From assembly GCA_024398295.1 (NCBI GenBank), contig JAKSJL010000013.1, forward strand, positions 1-37,591: DNA of 37,591 nucleotides. Reading direction: 5' to 3'. Within the stretch, counting starts at the first letter, position 1. Every line of letters begins with the position of its first letter. The notes below the pieces were generated by a model. The model saw only the letters and a list, made by a program, of their open reading frames with translations, was not told the DNA's origin and ran no database searches. Shown piece after piece: positions 8,500 through 15,739 of this stretch. The DNA comes from Bacteroidales bacterium (GTDB lineage: Bacteria; Bacteroidota; Bacteroidia; Bacteroidales; UBA932). A program made the position numbers and the translations under genes.

Positions 8500-9303
8500 A
8501 TGAAAAAGTTTTTCATGGTTTTGGCAGCAATGAGCCTTATGGTTCTTTCTGCAAACATCGCATCAGCTCAGGACGAGCAGTCACAGGAGGCAGCTCCTGC
8601 AACTGAGCAGGTAGCTGAAGCAGCCGCTCCTGCAGACGATGCAGAGATTGATCCATTCAATGTCAAGTCAGAGGTTCCTCTCCATCAGGCTCTCAAGACC
8701 AAGTTCATCGAGGGTGGTGCAGGCTTCATGGCACTCATCATCATCTGTTTGATCATCGGTCTTGCACTTGCTATTGAGCGTATCCTTTACCTCTCATTCT
8801 CAAAGGTAAACTCAAAGAAGCTCGTTGCTAAGGTAGAAGAGGCTCTCAAGAAGGGTGGTGTAGAGGAGGCAAAGAAGGTTTGCCGCGACACCAAGGGTCC
8901 AGTTGCTAAGATCTTCTATGATGGTCTTGACAGACTTGATCAGGGTATCGACGTTGTTGAGAAGAACATCGTTTCTTCAGGTAGCGTTCAGACCAGCAAT
9001 CTTGAGAACGGTCTTACTTGGATCTCTCTCTTCATCGCTATCGCACCTTCTCTCGGATTCCTTGGTACCGTTATCGGTATGATCCAGGCATTCGACGCTA
9101 TCCAGGCAGCTGGTGATATCTCACCTAACGTCGTAGCAGGAGGTATGAAGGTCGCTTTGATCACCACCGTTGCCGGTTTGATCGTTGGTATGATCCTTCA
9201 GATTTTCTACAACTACATCCTCGCAAAGATCGACTCTATCACCATCGATATGGAGGAGTCATCTATCGACTTCATCGATGTTCTTACTGAGTACAAGAAG
9301 TAA
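8500..9303 (+). CDS. exbB: ExbB/TolQ/MotA family proton channel protein with signal peptide
   Basis: Inner-membrane proton-channel subunit that powers TonB-dependent outer-membrane transport together with ExbD. The 267 residues begin with a cleavable-looking signal (MKKFFMVLAAMSLMVLSANI, then ASAQ), a low-complexity Ala/Glu/Pro spacer to about residue 47, then three membrane segments: about 74-97 (FMALIIICLIIGLALAIERI), about 170-190 with the conserved SLGFLGTVIGMIQAF, and about 210-235 (ALITTVAGLIVGMILQIFYN). The signal peptide plus spacer is typical of Bacteroidetes ExbB. The next three genes are cotranscribed. Assignment as ExbB rather than TolQ rests on the two adjacent ExbD genes and on lineage. 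Confidence 0.92.
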   Translation: MKKFFMVLAAMSLMVLSANIASAQDEQSQEAAPATEQVAEAAAPADDAEIDPFNVKSEVPLHQALKTKFIEGGAGFMALIIICLIIGLALAIERILYLSFSKVNSKKLVAKVEEALKKGGVEEAKKVCRDTKGPVAKIFYDGLDRLDQGIDVVEKNIVSSGSVQTSNLENGLTWISLFIAIAPSLGFLGTVIGMIQAFDAIQAAGDISPNVVAGGMKVALITTVAGLIVGMILQIFYNYILAKIDSITIDMEESSIDFIDVLTEYKK

Positions 9304-9327
9304 TCAGGCCCTAAAAAGCATTTGATA

Positions 9328-9762
9328 ATGAAAAATTACGGTAAAATATTCAAGGTATTGATGCTCGTCCTCATGGTGATCAGCGTTGCTATCCTTGTGG
9401 CTGGTTTCGTTACTGGCTTTGAGGCTAACGACGGTAAGTTCGTGGACATCCTGTTCTACTGGACATACGCCATGCTCGCGATCGCTCTCTTTGCGATCGT
9501 CGTTGTAGGACTTGCTATCGGTATCAAGAACAACCCTAAGTTCCTTGTCAAGCTTGGAATAGGTGTTGTTGCTGTTGCGGCTGTATGCGCTATCGCATAC
9601 TTCCTCGCACCTGGTAACCCTGCTGTTGGCCTCATCACCGAGCAGCCATCTGCAAATACTCTCAAACTTACTGATACAGTTCTTAATCTTACATACTTCG
9701 CAGGCGCAGCTGCTATCGTAGCTATCATCGCAGGTGAAATTGTAATGGCAGTACGTAAATAA
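9328..9762 (+). CDS. Small membrane protein of the exb operon, function unknown
   Basis: A 144-residue protein with about four membrane segments (near residues 6-28, 40-64, 73-90 and 118-138 as hydrophobic runs such as VLMLVLMVISVAILVAG and AMLAIALFAIVVVGLAIG). The ATG at 9328 is preferred; an in-frame TTG six bases upstream adds nothing recognisable. It lies 24 bases after exbB and 8 bases before the first exbD, and I recall that a membrane protein often occupies this position in Bacteroidales exb clusters. It may be an accessory or stabilising subunit of the ExbBD motor; no catalytic motif is visible. Confidence 0.75.
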   Translation: MKNYGKIFKVLMLVLMVISVAILVAGFVTGFEANDGKFVDILFYWTYAMLAIALFAIVVVGLAIGIKNNPKFLVKLGIGVVAVAAVCAIAYFLAPGNPAVGLITEQPSANTLKLTDTVLNLTYFAGAAAIVAIIAGEIVMAVRK

Positions 9763-9770
9763 TTAACGCT

Positions 9771-10349
9771 ATGGGTAAGAAAAAAACACCTGCTCTCAAC
9801 TCAAGCTCTACAGCGGACATCGCGTTCCTCCTTCTGTGTTACTTCCTCATGACCACAACCATGGGTTCACAGACTGGTCTCCAGCGTCGTCTGCCTCAGA
9901 TGCCTGATCCAAACCAGAAGGTTGAAGATATTAAGGTAAATCGCCGTAATATCTTGATCGTGAAGATCAACTCTTCAGACAGACTTCTTGCAGGTAGTGA
10001 GCCTATGGACGTTAGCCAGCTTAAGGACAAGGTAAAGGAATTCCTTACCAACCCTACTGATGACCCTACCCTTCCAGAGAAGGAGCTCAAGGACATCGAG
10101 GGATATGGCCAGTATCCTGTATCAAAGGGCGTCATCTCACTGCAGAACGACCGTGGTACAAGCTACCATGCCTACATCGCAGTTCAGAATGAGCTCGTGA
10201 AGGCAGTGAATGAGCTCCGTGATGAGTTCGCTCACAAGGCTTATGGCAAGGCATTCTCTAAGCTCTCAGAGGATCAGACCGAGATCGTTAAGAAGTGTAT
10301 TCCTTCAAACATCTCAGAGGCTGAGCCTAAGGATGTAACCAAGAAATAA
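9771..10349 (+). CDS. exbD: ExbD family biopolymer transport protein (first copy)
   Basis: A 192-residue single-span inner-membrane protein. After a short basic N-terminus comes the signature SSSTADIAFLLLCYFLMTTT, in which the Asp (about residue 17) is the proton-carrying residue of the family. The rest is periplasmic, longer than the usual 130-150 residues, with a charged C-terminal extension after about residue 110. It works with ExbB to transmit the proton gradient to TonB. It is followed by a second, different ExbD after 16 bases, an arrangement usual in Bacteroidetes. Confidence 0.92.
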   Translation: MGKKKTPALNSSSTADIAFLLLCYFLMTTTMGSQTGLQRRLPQMPDPNQKVEDIKVNRRNILIVKINSSDRLLAGSEPMDVSQLKDKVKEFLTNPTDDPTLPEKELKDIEGYGQYPVSKGVISLQNDRGTSYHAYIAVQNELVKAVNELRDEFAHKAYGKAFSKLSEDQTEIVKKCIPSNISEAEPKDVTKK

Positions 10350-10351
10350 TT

Positions 10352-10357
10352 AGGAGG
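10352..10357 (+). promoter_or_regulatory. Strong Shine-Dalgarno site before the second exbD
   Basis: AGGAGG lies eight bases before the ATG at 10366. Most genes in this window have no such sequence, as usual in Bacteroidota. The same TAGGAGGATAA string precedes the DUF4295 gene near the right end. Confidence 0.6.
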
Positions 10358-10365
10358 ATAAGATT

Positions 10366-10836
10366 ATGTCAAAATTCGGAGGTAGCAATAACAAGAAGGA
10401 AGTTCCTGCAATGTCTTCAGGATCCCTTTCCGATATCGTGTTCATGCTCTTGTTCTTCTTCATGGTTACCACGCAGATGCGTGAGACTGAGAACAAAGTC
10501 ATCGTGAAGATGCCTGAGGCATCTGAGGTTGTAAAGCTCGAGCGTAAGGATCTCTCATCTTACATCAATGTGGGAACTCCTACCAGACAGTACCAGGCAC
10601 AGTACGGTACTGACGCACGTATCCAGCTTAACGACTCCTTCAAGACTGTAGACGACATCCGTGACTTCATCGCTGCTGAGCGTGAGTCCATGAGCGAGGG
10701 CGACCGTCAGTTCATGACCACCGTTATCAGAGCAGACGAGGACGTCAGAATGGGTATCATTACTGACATTAAGCAGGAGCTCAGACGTTGCTCCGCACTT
10801 AAGATCATGTACATGGCAAGAAAAGCAATCGACTAA
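10366..10836 (+). CDS. exbD: ExbD family biopolymer transport protein (second copy)
   Basis: A 156-residue paralogue of the preceding gene. The signature SGSLSDIVFMLLFFFMVTTQ near residues 17-36 keeps the conserved Asp and the single membrane helix. The periplasmic part ends in a short alpha/beta domain (VIRADEDVRMGIITDIKQEL) typical of ExbD and TolR C-terminal domains. It ends the exb operon: a clean terminator follows within 25 bases. The two ExbD copies differ in length and sequence, so they probably form a mixed assembly rather than being recent duplicates. Confidence 0.93.
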   Translation: MSKFGGSNNKKEVPAMSSGSLSDIVFMLLFFFMVTTQMRETENKVIVKMPEASEVVKLERKDLSSYINVGTPTRQYQAQYGTDARIQLNDSFKTVDDIRDFIAAERESMSEGDRQFMTTVIRADEDVRMGIITDIKQELRRCSALKIMYMARKAID

Positions 10837-10857
10837 AATTGCTTAACATAAGAATTT

Positions 10858-10888
10858 AAGGCTGCGTTTCCACGCAGCCTTATTTTTT
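10858..10888 (+). terminator. Rho-independent terminator of the exb operon
   Basis: AAGGCTGCG and CGCAGCCTT form a perfect 9-bp stem around TTTCCA, followed by ATTTTTT. It separates the exb operon from asnS. Confidence 0.92.
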
Positions 10889-10905
10889 ATGTACTCTAAA
10901 TTATG

Positions 10906-10913
10906 TATCTTTG
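10906..10913 (+). promoter_or_regulatory. -7 box of the asnS promoter
   Basis: TATCTTTG matches TAnnTTTG exactly and predicts a leader of roughly 25 bases before the asnS ATG. The -33 position falls in the T-tract of the preceding terminator (TTTT with 19-base spacing). Confidence 0.55.
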
Positions 10914-10944
10914 CTAGGTTAAGCTGAAAAATTACACATAAGAT

Positions 10945-12351
10945 ATGGATACAGTAGTTAGAACCAAGGTCAAGGACCTTCTTAAAAGCGAGGCGGGACA
11001 GGTAGTTCTCGCCAAGGGATGGGTTAGAACCAAGAGAGGAAACAAGGGTGTAGCATTCATCGCACTTAACGATGGATCTACCATAAACAATATCCAGATA
11101 GTAGTAGATAAGACCGCGTTCCCTGAGGAGCTTCTCGCGAAGATCACCACAGGAGCATGTATCGGCGTTACCGGCGACCTCGTAGAGTCACTCGGTGGCG
11201 GCCAGGCAGTCGAGATCCAGGCGAAGAGCATAGAGCTCTACGGAGAGTGTGACCCTATGAGATACCCTATCCAGAAGAAGGATATCACCATGGAGTACCT
11301 TCGTACAGTAGCTCACATGCGTATGAGGACAAACACCTTCGGCGCAGTGCTTCGTATCAGAAACCAGATGGCATTCGCTATCCACCAGTATTTCCACAAC
11401 AAGGGATTCGTGTACCTGAACACCCCTCTTATCACCGAATCTGACTGCGAAGGCGCTGGACAGATGTTCCAGGTGACCACATTGGACCTCACCCAGCCAC
11501 TTCCTAAGACAAAGAAAGGCGATATCGACTACAGCGGCGACTTCTTCGGAAAGCAGACCAGCCTTACCGTAAGTGGCCAGCTCGAGGGAGAGCTTGGAGC
11601 TACAGCGCTTGGTGAGATCTACACATTCGGACCTACCTTCCGCGCTGAGAACTCAAATACTCCACGTCACCTTGCAGAGTTCTGGATGATCGAGCCTGAG
11701 ATGGCATTCTATGACATCGTAGATAACATGAACCTCGCAGAGGACTTCATCAAGAGCCTTGTAAAGTATGCTCTGGACAACTGCTACGATGACATCAAGT
11801 TCCTCAACGACAAGTACGATCCTGAGCTTCTCGAGAGACTTCAGGGCGTTATCGGCACCGAGTTCGTAAGACTCGAGTACACAGAAGGTATCAAGATTCT
11901 TGAAGAGGCTATCGCGAACGGCACCAAGTTTGAGTATCCAGTATACTGGGGCGTAGATCTCCAGAGTGAGCATGAAAGATATCTCGTGGAGAAGCATTTC
12001 CAGAAGCCTGTCATCCTTACCGGCTATCCTAAGGACATCAAGGCATTCTACATGAAGCAGGACGAGAATGGAAAGACTGTACGCGCAATGGACGTACTCT
12101 TCCCTAAGATCGGAGAGATCATCGGTGGTTCTGAGCGTGAGGCTTCTCTTGAGAAGCTCGAGGCTCGCATCACAGAGCTCGGTATGAGCAGAAAGAACCT
12201 TGAGTGGTACATCGATACCAGAAGATTCGGCTCATGCCCTCACAGTGGATTTGGACTGGGCTTCGAGAGACTCCTTCTCTTCGTTACCGGTATGTCAAAC
12301 ATCCGCGACGTGATTCCATTCCCACGTACCCCAAAGAACGCAGAATATTAA
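10945..12351 (+). CDS. asnS: Asparaginyl-tRNA synthetase
   Basis: Class IIb aminoacyl-tRNA synthetase that charges tRNA-Asn. The 468 residues begin with an OB-fold anticodon-binding domain ([20 protein letters not shown], then ALNDGS), followed by the class II core: motif 2 region [20 protein letters not shown] and motif 3 [15 protein letters not shown] near the C-terminus. The phrase [15 protein letters not shown] is characteristic of AsnRS and separates it from AspRS. Length is standard. It is followed by udk after 12 bases and probably cotranscribed with it. Confidence 0.97.
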   Translation: MDTVVRTKVKDLLKSEAGQVVLAKGWVRTKRGNKGVAFIALNDGSTINNIQIVVDKTAFPEELLAKITTGACIGVTGDLVESLGGGQAVEIQAKSIELYGECDPMRYPIQKKDITMEYLRTVAHMRMRTNTFGAVLRIRNQMAFAIHQYFHNKGFVYLNTPLITESDCEGAGQMFQVTTLDLTQPLPKTKKGDIDYSGDFFGKQTSLTVSGQLEGELGATALGEIYTFGPTFRAENSNTPRHLAEFWMIEPEMAFYDIVDNMNLAEDFIKSLVKYALDNCYDDIKFLNDKYDPELLERLQGVIGTEFVRLEYTEGIKILEEAIANGTKFEYPVYWGVDLQSEHERYLVEKHFQKPVILTGYPKDIKAFYMKQDENGKTVRAMDVLFPKIGEIIGGSEREASLEKLEARITELGMSRKNLEWYIDTRRFGSCPHSGFGLGFERLLLFVTGMSNIRDVIPFPRTPKNAEY

Positions 12352-12363
12352 TACCACCTATTT

Positions 12364-12975
12364 ATGCTAGTAATCGGTATCGCCGGAGGATCAGGATCTG
12401 GCAAGTCTACAGTAGTAAGCGCGATCAAGGCAGGCCTTGACCCAGAGAAAGTCGTTGTACTGCCTCAGGACTCATACTATAAGGACCTTTGCGACCTTAC
12501 AGATGAGGAGAAGAGACACCATAACTTCGATCATCCAGACGCGATCGACTGGGACCTTCTCTGCTCTCACCTTTCAGAACTCAAGGCAGGAAGAGCAGTG
12601 GAGCAGCCTGTATATTCATATATCTCATGTTCACGCTCTAAGACCGAAAAGGTAAGAGTGGAGCCTGCAGACGTGATCATCATCGAGGGTATCCTCATCT
12701 TCACATGCAAGGAGCTCATGGAGCAGATGGACATCAAGATCTTCGTAGATGCCGATGATGACGACAGACTTATGCGCGTGATGGCTAGAGACATCTCAGA
12801 GAGAGGCAAGGATGTGCACTGGGTTATCGAGAGATACTCAAACACAGTCAAGCCTATGTATCTGCAGTTCATCGAGCCTTCAAAGAGGTTTGCCGATATC
12901 ATTGTACCTCAGGGAGGACATAACAAGGTAGCTATTTCTGTCATCTCTGCCACTATCGAAAAGTATCTCAGATAA
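12364..12975 (+). CDS. udk: Uridine kinase
   Basis: Phosphorylates uridine and cytidine in pyrimidine salvage. The 203 residues start with the P-loop GGSGSGKST at about 8-16, followed by LPQDSYYKD (substrate-binding Asp), the FDHPDAIDW block, and EGILIF before the lid region RLMRVMARDISERGK. All are standard for the bacterial Udk family. It follows asnS closely, and its TAA shares one base with the ATG of the TonB-like gene, so the three are likely one transcript. Confidence 0.95.
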   Translation: MLVIGIAGGSGSGKSTVVSAIKAGLDPEKVVVLPQDSYYKDLCDLTDEEKRHHNFDHPDAIDWDLLCSHLSELKAGRAVEQPVYSYISCSRSKTEKVRVEPADVIIIEGILIFTCKELMEQMDIKIFVDADDDDRLMRVMARDISERGKDVHWVIERYSNTVKPMYLQFIEPSKRFADIIVPQGGHNKVAISVISATIEKYLR

Positions 12976-13694
12976 TGAAGAGACTCAGCGGAGAGGACAA
13001 GGCAGGATTATATATCACCGTGATATTCCATCTCACGGTGATAATTGTTTTGCTCGCCACCCAGCTGGGATTCTCACTGCAGAGGGAAAACTCCTTCGTG
13101 CTTGATTTCTCTAAGCAGGAAGAAGTAGAAAAGCTCAAGAAAGAGGTAGAGCTCAAGGAAGCCATCAGCCAGAAGCTGGACGAGCTTATTGGCGCACAGG
13201 GAAGCGTACCGATAAGGAACGTAGCGGTCGATAGAGGCGCCTTGAAGGACGACAGAGGTACGAATGCGGACGAGCTCTATAAGGACGCCCAGAGGCTCCA
13301 GGAAGAGCTGGAAAAGACCTTTAAGGGCGAGGCGCCGAAGGCTGACGATGACTATGTGGCGACGCCAAGCAAACGCCAGGAAACCAAGAAAGACGAGCAG
13401 CAGAAGGCATACAGCGGTCCTTCGGTGGTATCATACCAGCTGGATGGAAGAAAGGCCAGCCACCTCCCTATCCCAGCCTACAGATGCATGGGAGCAGGCG
13501 AAGTGACAGTCGATATCACGGTGGACAATTCAGGAAAGGTCATAATGGCCAAGGTTCGTGACGGAGTATCTTCTGACGACCAGTGCCTCAGGAACTTCGC
13601 AGTCAGGGCCGCGAGGGCCGCGAGATTCTCCTCCTCCCCTACCGCCCCGGCGAAACAGATGGGAAACATAGTTTACGCTTTCATAGCACAGTAA
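12975..13694 (+). CDS. TonB/TolA-like energy-transducer family protein
   Basis: A 239-residue inner-membrane-anchored protein with one N-terminal membrane helix (about 13-32, YITVIFHLTVIIVLLATQLG), a long charged and partly coiled-coil periplasmic region (EEVEKLKKEVELKEAISQKL), and a C-terminal domain resembling TonB-C (GAGEVTVDITVDNSGKVIMA, followed by a conserved-looking CLRNFAVRAARAARF). TonB proteins transmit the force generated by ExbBD to outer-membrane receptors; the exb operon lies 2 kb upstream on the same strand, which supports the idea. The low-proline linker is unlike classical TonB and closer to TolA. Start is fixed by the TAATG junction with udk. Confidence 0.7.
   Translation: MKRLSGEDKAGLYITVIFHLTVIIVLLATQLGFSLQRENSFVLDFSKQEEVEKLKKEVELKEAISQKLDELIGAQGSVPIRNVAVDRGALKDDRGTNADELYKDAQRLQEELEKTFKGEAPKADDDYVATPSKRQETKKDEQQKAYSGPSVVSYQLDGRKASHLPIPAYRCMGAGEVTVDITVDNSGKVIMAKVRDGVSSDDQCLRNFAVRAARAARFSSSPTAPAKQMGNIVYAFIAQ
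13013..13043 (+). repeat. 11-bp perfect inverted repeat inside the TonB-like gene
   Basis: TATCACCGTGA and TCACGGTGATA are separated by nine bases within codons 13-23, the membrane helix of the TonB-like protein. In RNA this forms a strong hairpin about 38 bases after the start codon. No T-tract follows directly, so it is not a canonical terminator. It may slow translation or act in RNA stability, or be chance. Confidence 0.5.
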
Positions 13695-13698
13695 AAAA

Positions 13699-13724
13699 TG
13701 AGACCAGCCGAAAAGCTGGTCTCA
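13699..13724. terminator. Terminator between convergent TonB-like and S41 genes
   Basis: TGAGACCAGC and GCTGGTCTCA form a 10-bp perfect stem around CGAAAA. On the minus strand it is followed by TTTTTT (complement of 13693-13698), a good terminator for the S41 operon. On the plus strand only ATCATTT follows, so it is weaker for the TonB-like gene. Confidence 0.85.
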
Positions 13725-13747
13725 ATCATTTATGTCGCAGTCGAGCC

Positions 13748-15334
13748 CTACAACGTAGGGTGTTCAAGAGCTGCCTTCACAGTCTCATCGATCTCCAGGT
13801 AGATATGGTAGTAAGCCTTGTCTCCAAGCTTAGAATACCTACCTACAAGGGCCCTGATGGCTGTCATCATATAAGACTTGCTTTCCTCCCACTCGCCAGG
13901 CTTAGGGACTATACCGTCCTTCGATGCCGCAAAACGCAGGAACTGAGTGTCGAGATGAGCTGCATCAAGATACTTGATGAGCGTATCATAGTCCTCGATC
14001 GCAGAGAGCTCTGCCTTGTGACCATCGAAATAGTACGAAGCGAAGCGCATAGGGGTAGCCTTTCTGTTGCACCTGATATAGAAAGTGGTGGCTCTCGTGG
14101 TGTCCATTGGCACAAAAACATCAGGAATGATGCCACCGCCACCATAGACCTTGCGACCACCTACAGTGGTGAATTCGAGAGACCTGTCGACCTTGATGCT
14201 GTCAGCGTCGACAAGCTCACCCGCCTCATATCTCTTGTAGTAGTCAAGCTCGTAATCTTCTGAATATGGTTTCTGAATGCAACGACCAGACGGAGTGTAG
14301 TAGCGCGCGATGGTGATTCTAAGCCCGGAGCCATCACTGAAGTATCTTGGCTCCTGGACAAGGCCCTTGCCGAACGAGCGACGTCCCACGATCACGCCTC
14401 TATCATTGTCCTGAATGGCACCAGCAAAGATCTCACTTGATGACGCTGAATACTCATTGATGAGGACCGAGAGGCCGATCTCCTTGAGGACACCAGAGCC
14501 GTCTGCCTTGAACTCCTCACGAGGGCAGCGAAGTCCTTCCATGTAAGTGATCATCTGCCCCTTCTGGAGGAAGAGGTTCGTGAGAAGGCAAGCCTGCTGC
14601 AAGTAGCCACCAGTATTCTCCCTGAGGTCCACGACAAGATGCGTCATGCCTTCAAGAAGAAGCCTTGCGGATGCGAGGGTGAACTCCTGATAGGTCGTCT
14701 GTGCAAACTTGGAGAGGCGGATATAGCCAGTAGTGTCATTGATCATGAACGATGCATCAATGCTGTGGATAGGTATCTTGCCGCGAATGATCTCGAATGG
14801 AATCACCTCATCTCCACGCTTCACGGTCACAGTGACCTTGGTGCCAGCTGGGCCCTTCATCCTGCGGACCATACTGTCCTGAGGGAAGTTCACGCCGGCG
14901 ATGCCTTTATCATTGACCTTGAGGAGCCTGTCACCTGGCTGAAGGCCAATCTTCTCAGATGGGCCGCCTGGGATGACCTCGAGCACGATGGCGGTATCAT
15001 TGGGAACATTGAACTGTATGCCAATGCCATCAAAACCTCCCTGCAAATCCTCCTCAGCCTCCTGCAGCTGGGTAGGTGGGATATACACTGAATGTGGATC
15101 GAGCTTCGAGAGAGCCGCCTTCACAGCTGCCTCTGTCACCGTCTCATAATCAATGGTATCGACATAAGACTTGCTCACCTCATCAAGGATAAGGTTCAGC
15201 TTGCGCCAGCTATAGCCGTCGACCTGAAGGGCCGCGCGCCTGATAGGCTGCGTCGCCTTCTGAAATGTCAGCACTGCCAATGCACCGATCACGACGCCAA
15301 GCAGCGCGATCCATAGAGAGGTGTGATTCTTCAT
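13748..15334 (-). CDS. S41 family C-terminal processing peptidase (CtpA/Prc type)
   Basis: A 528-residue periplasmic serine protease anchored by an N-terminal helix (about 7-25, LWIALLGVVIGALAVLTF). Order of domains: helical N-terminal region, PDZ domain (about 95-185; IGIQFNV through LQPGDRLLKVND), then the S41 catalytic core with VVDLRENTGGY at about 234-244, catalytic Ser300 in SASSSEIFAGA and Lys323 in RRSFGKGLVQ. A C-terminal extension after about 400 is usual in Bacteroidetes members. These proteases trim C-termini of envelope proteins. It overlaps the dCMP deaminase stop by four bases (ATGA), ending a four-gene operon. Confidence 0.93.
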   Translation of the reverse strand: MKNHTSLWIALLGVVIGALAVLTFQKATQPIRRAALQVDGYSWRKLNLILDEVSKSYVDTIDYETVTEAAVKAALSKLDPHSVYIPPTQLQEAEEDLQGGFDGIGIQFNVPNDTAIVLEVIPGGPSEKIGLQPGDRLLKVNDKGIAGVNFPQDSMVRRMKGPAGTKVTVTVKRGDEVIPFEIIRGKIPIHSIDASFMINDTTGYIRLSKFAQTTYQEFTLASARLLLEGMTHLVVDLRENTGGYLQQACLLTNLFLQKGQMITYMEGLRCPREEFKADGSGVLKEIGLSVLINEYSASSSEIFAGAIQDNDRGVIVGRRSFGKGLVQEPRYFSDGSGLRITIARYYTPSGRCIQKPYSEDYELDYYKRYEAGELVDADSIKVDRSLEFTTVGGRKVYGGGGIIPDVFVPMDTTRATTFYIRCNRKATPMRFASYYFDGHKAELSAIEDYDTLIKYLDAAHLDTQFLRFAASKDGIVPKPGEWEESKSYMMTAIRALVGRYSKLGDKAYYHIYLEIDETVKAALEHPTL

Positions 15335-15738
15335 CGCTCTGATTTTTCCACTTCTACTCCTGCCTTGCGGAGGAGATCCACGCCGTCCGTAAGCCTGTAC
15401 TCATCACTGTACACAACTCTCCTGATACCGGCCTGGATAATGAGTTTTGAGCACTCGATGCAAGGAGAAGCTGTCACATAGAGAGTGGCACCCTCACTGC
15501 TGTTTCCCGACTTGGCCACCTTCGTGATGGCATTTGCCTCCGCATGAAGCACATATGGCTTAGGCACACCATTCTCGTCCTCGCATACATTCTCGAAGCC
15601 CGATGGGGTGCCATTATAGCCATCTGATATGATCATTCGGTCCTTGACCAGCAATGCTCCTACCTGACGACGCTTACAGTATGAGTTTTTCGCCCATACT
15701 GAAGCCATCTCCAAGTAACTTTCGTCAAATTTCTTCAT
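15331..15738 (-). CDS. Deoxycytidylate (dCMP) deaminase
   Basis: Zinc enzyme converting dCMP to dUMP for thymidylate synthesis. From the ATG at 15738 it has 135 residues, with the catalytic HAEANA at 65-70 (zinc-binding His, proton-shuttling Glu) and SPCIECSKL at 91-99 (two zinc-binding Cys). The frame is open upstream to 15813, but that would run into the ligase gene and add 25 unconserved residues, so 15738 is chosen. It begins one base after the ligase stop and overlaps the S41 gene start by four bases. The ComEB-like family is clear. Confidence 0.94.
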   Translation of the reverse strand: MKKFDESYLEMASVWAKNSYCKRRQVGALLVKDRMIISDGYNGTPSGFENVCEDENGVPKPYVLHAEANAITKVAKSGNSSEGATLYVTASPCIECSKLIIQAGIRRVVYSDEYRLTDGVDLLRKAGVEVEKSER

Positions 15739-15739
15739 A

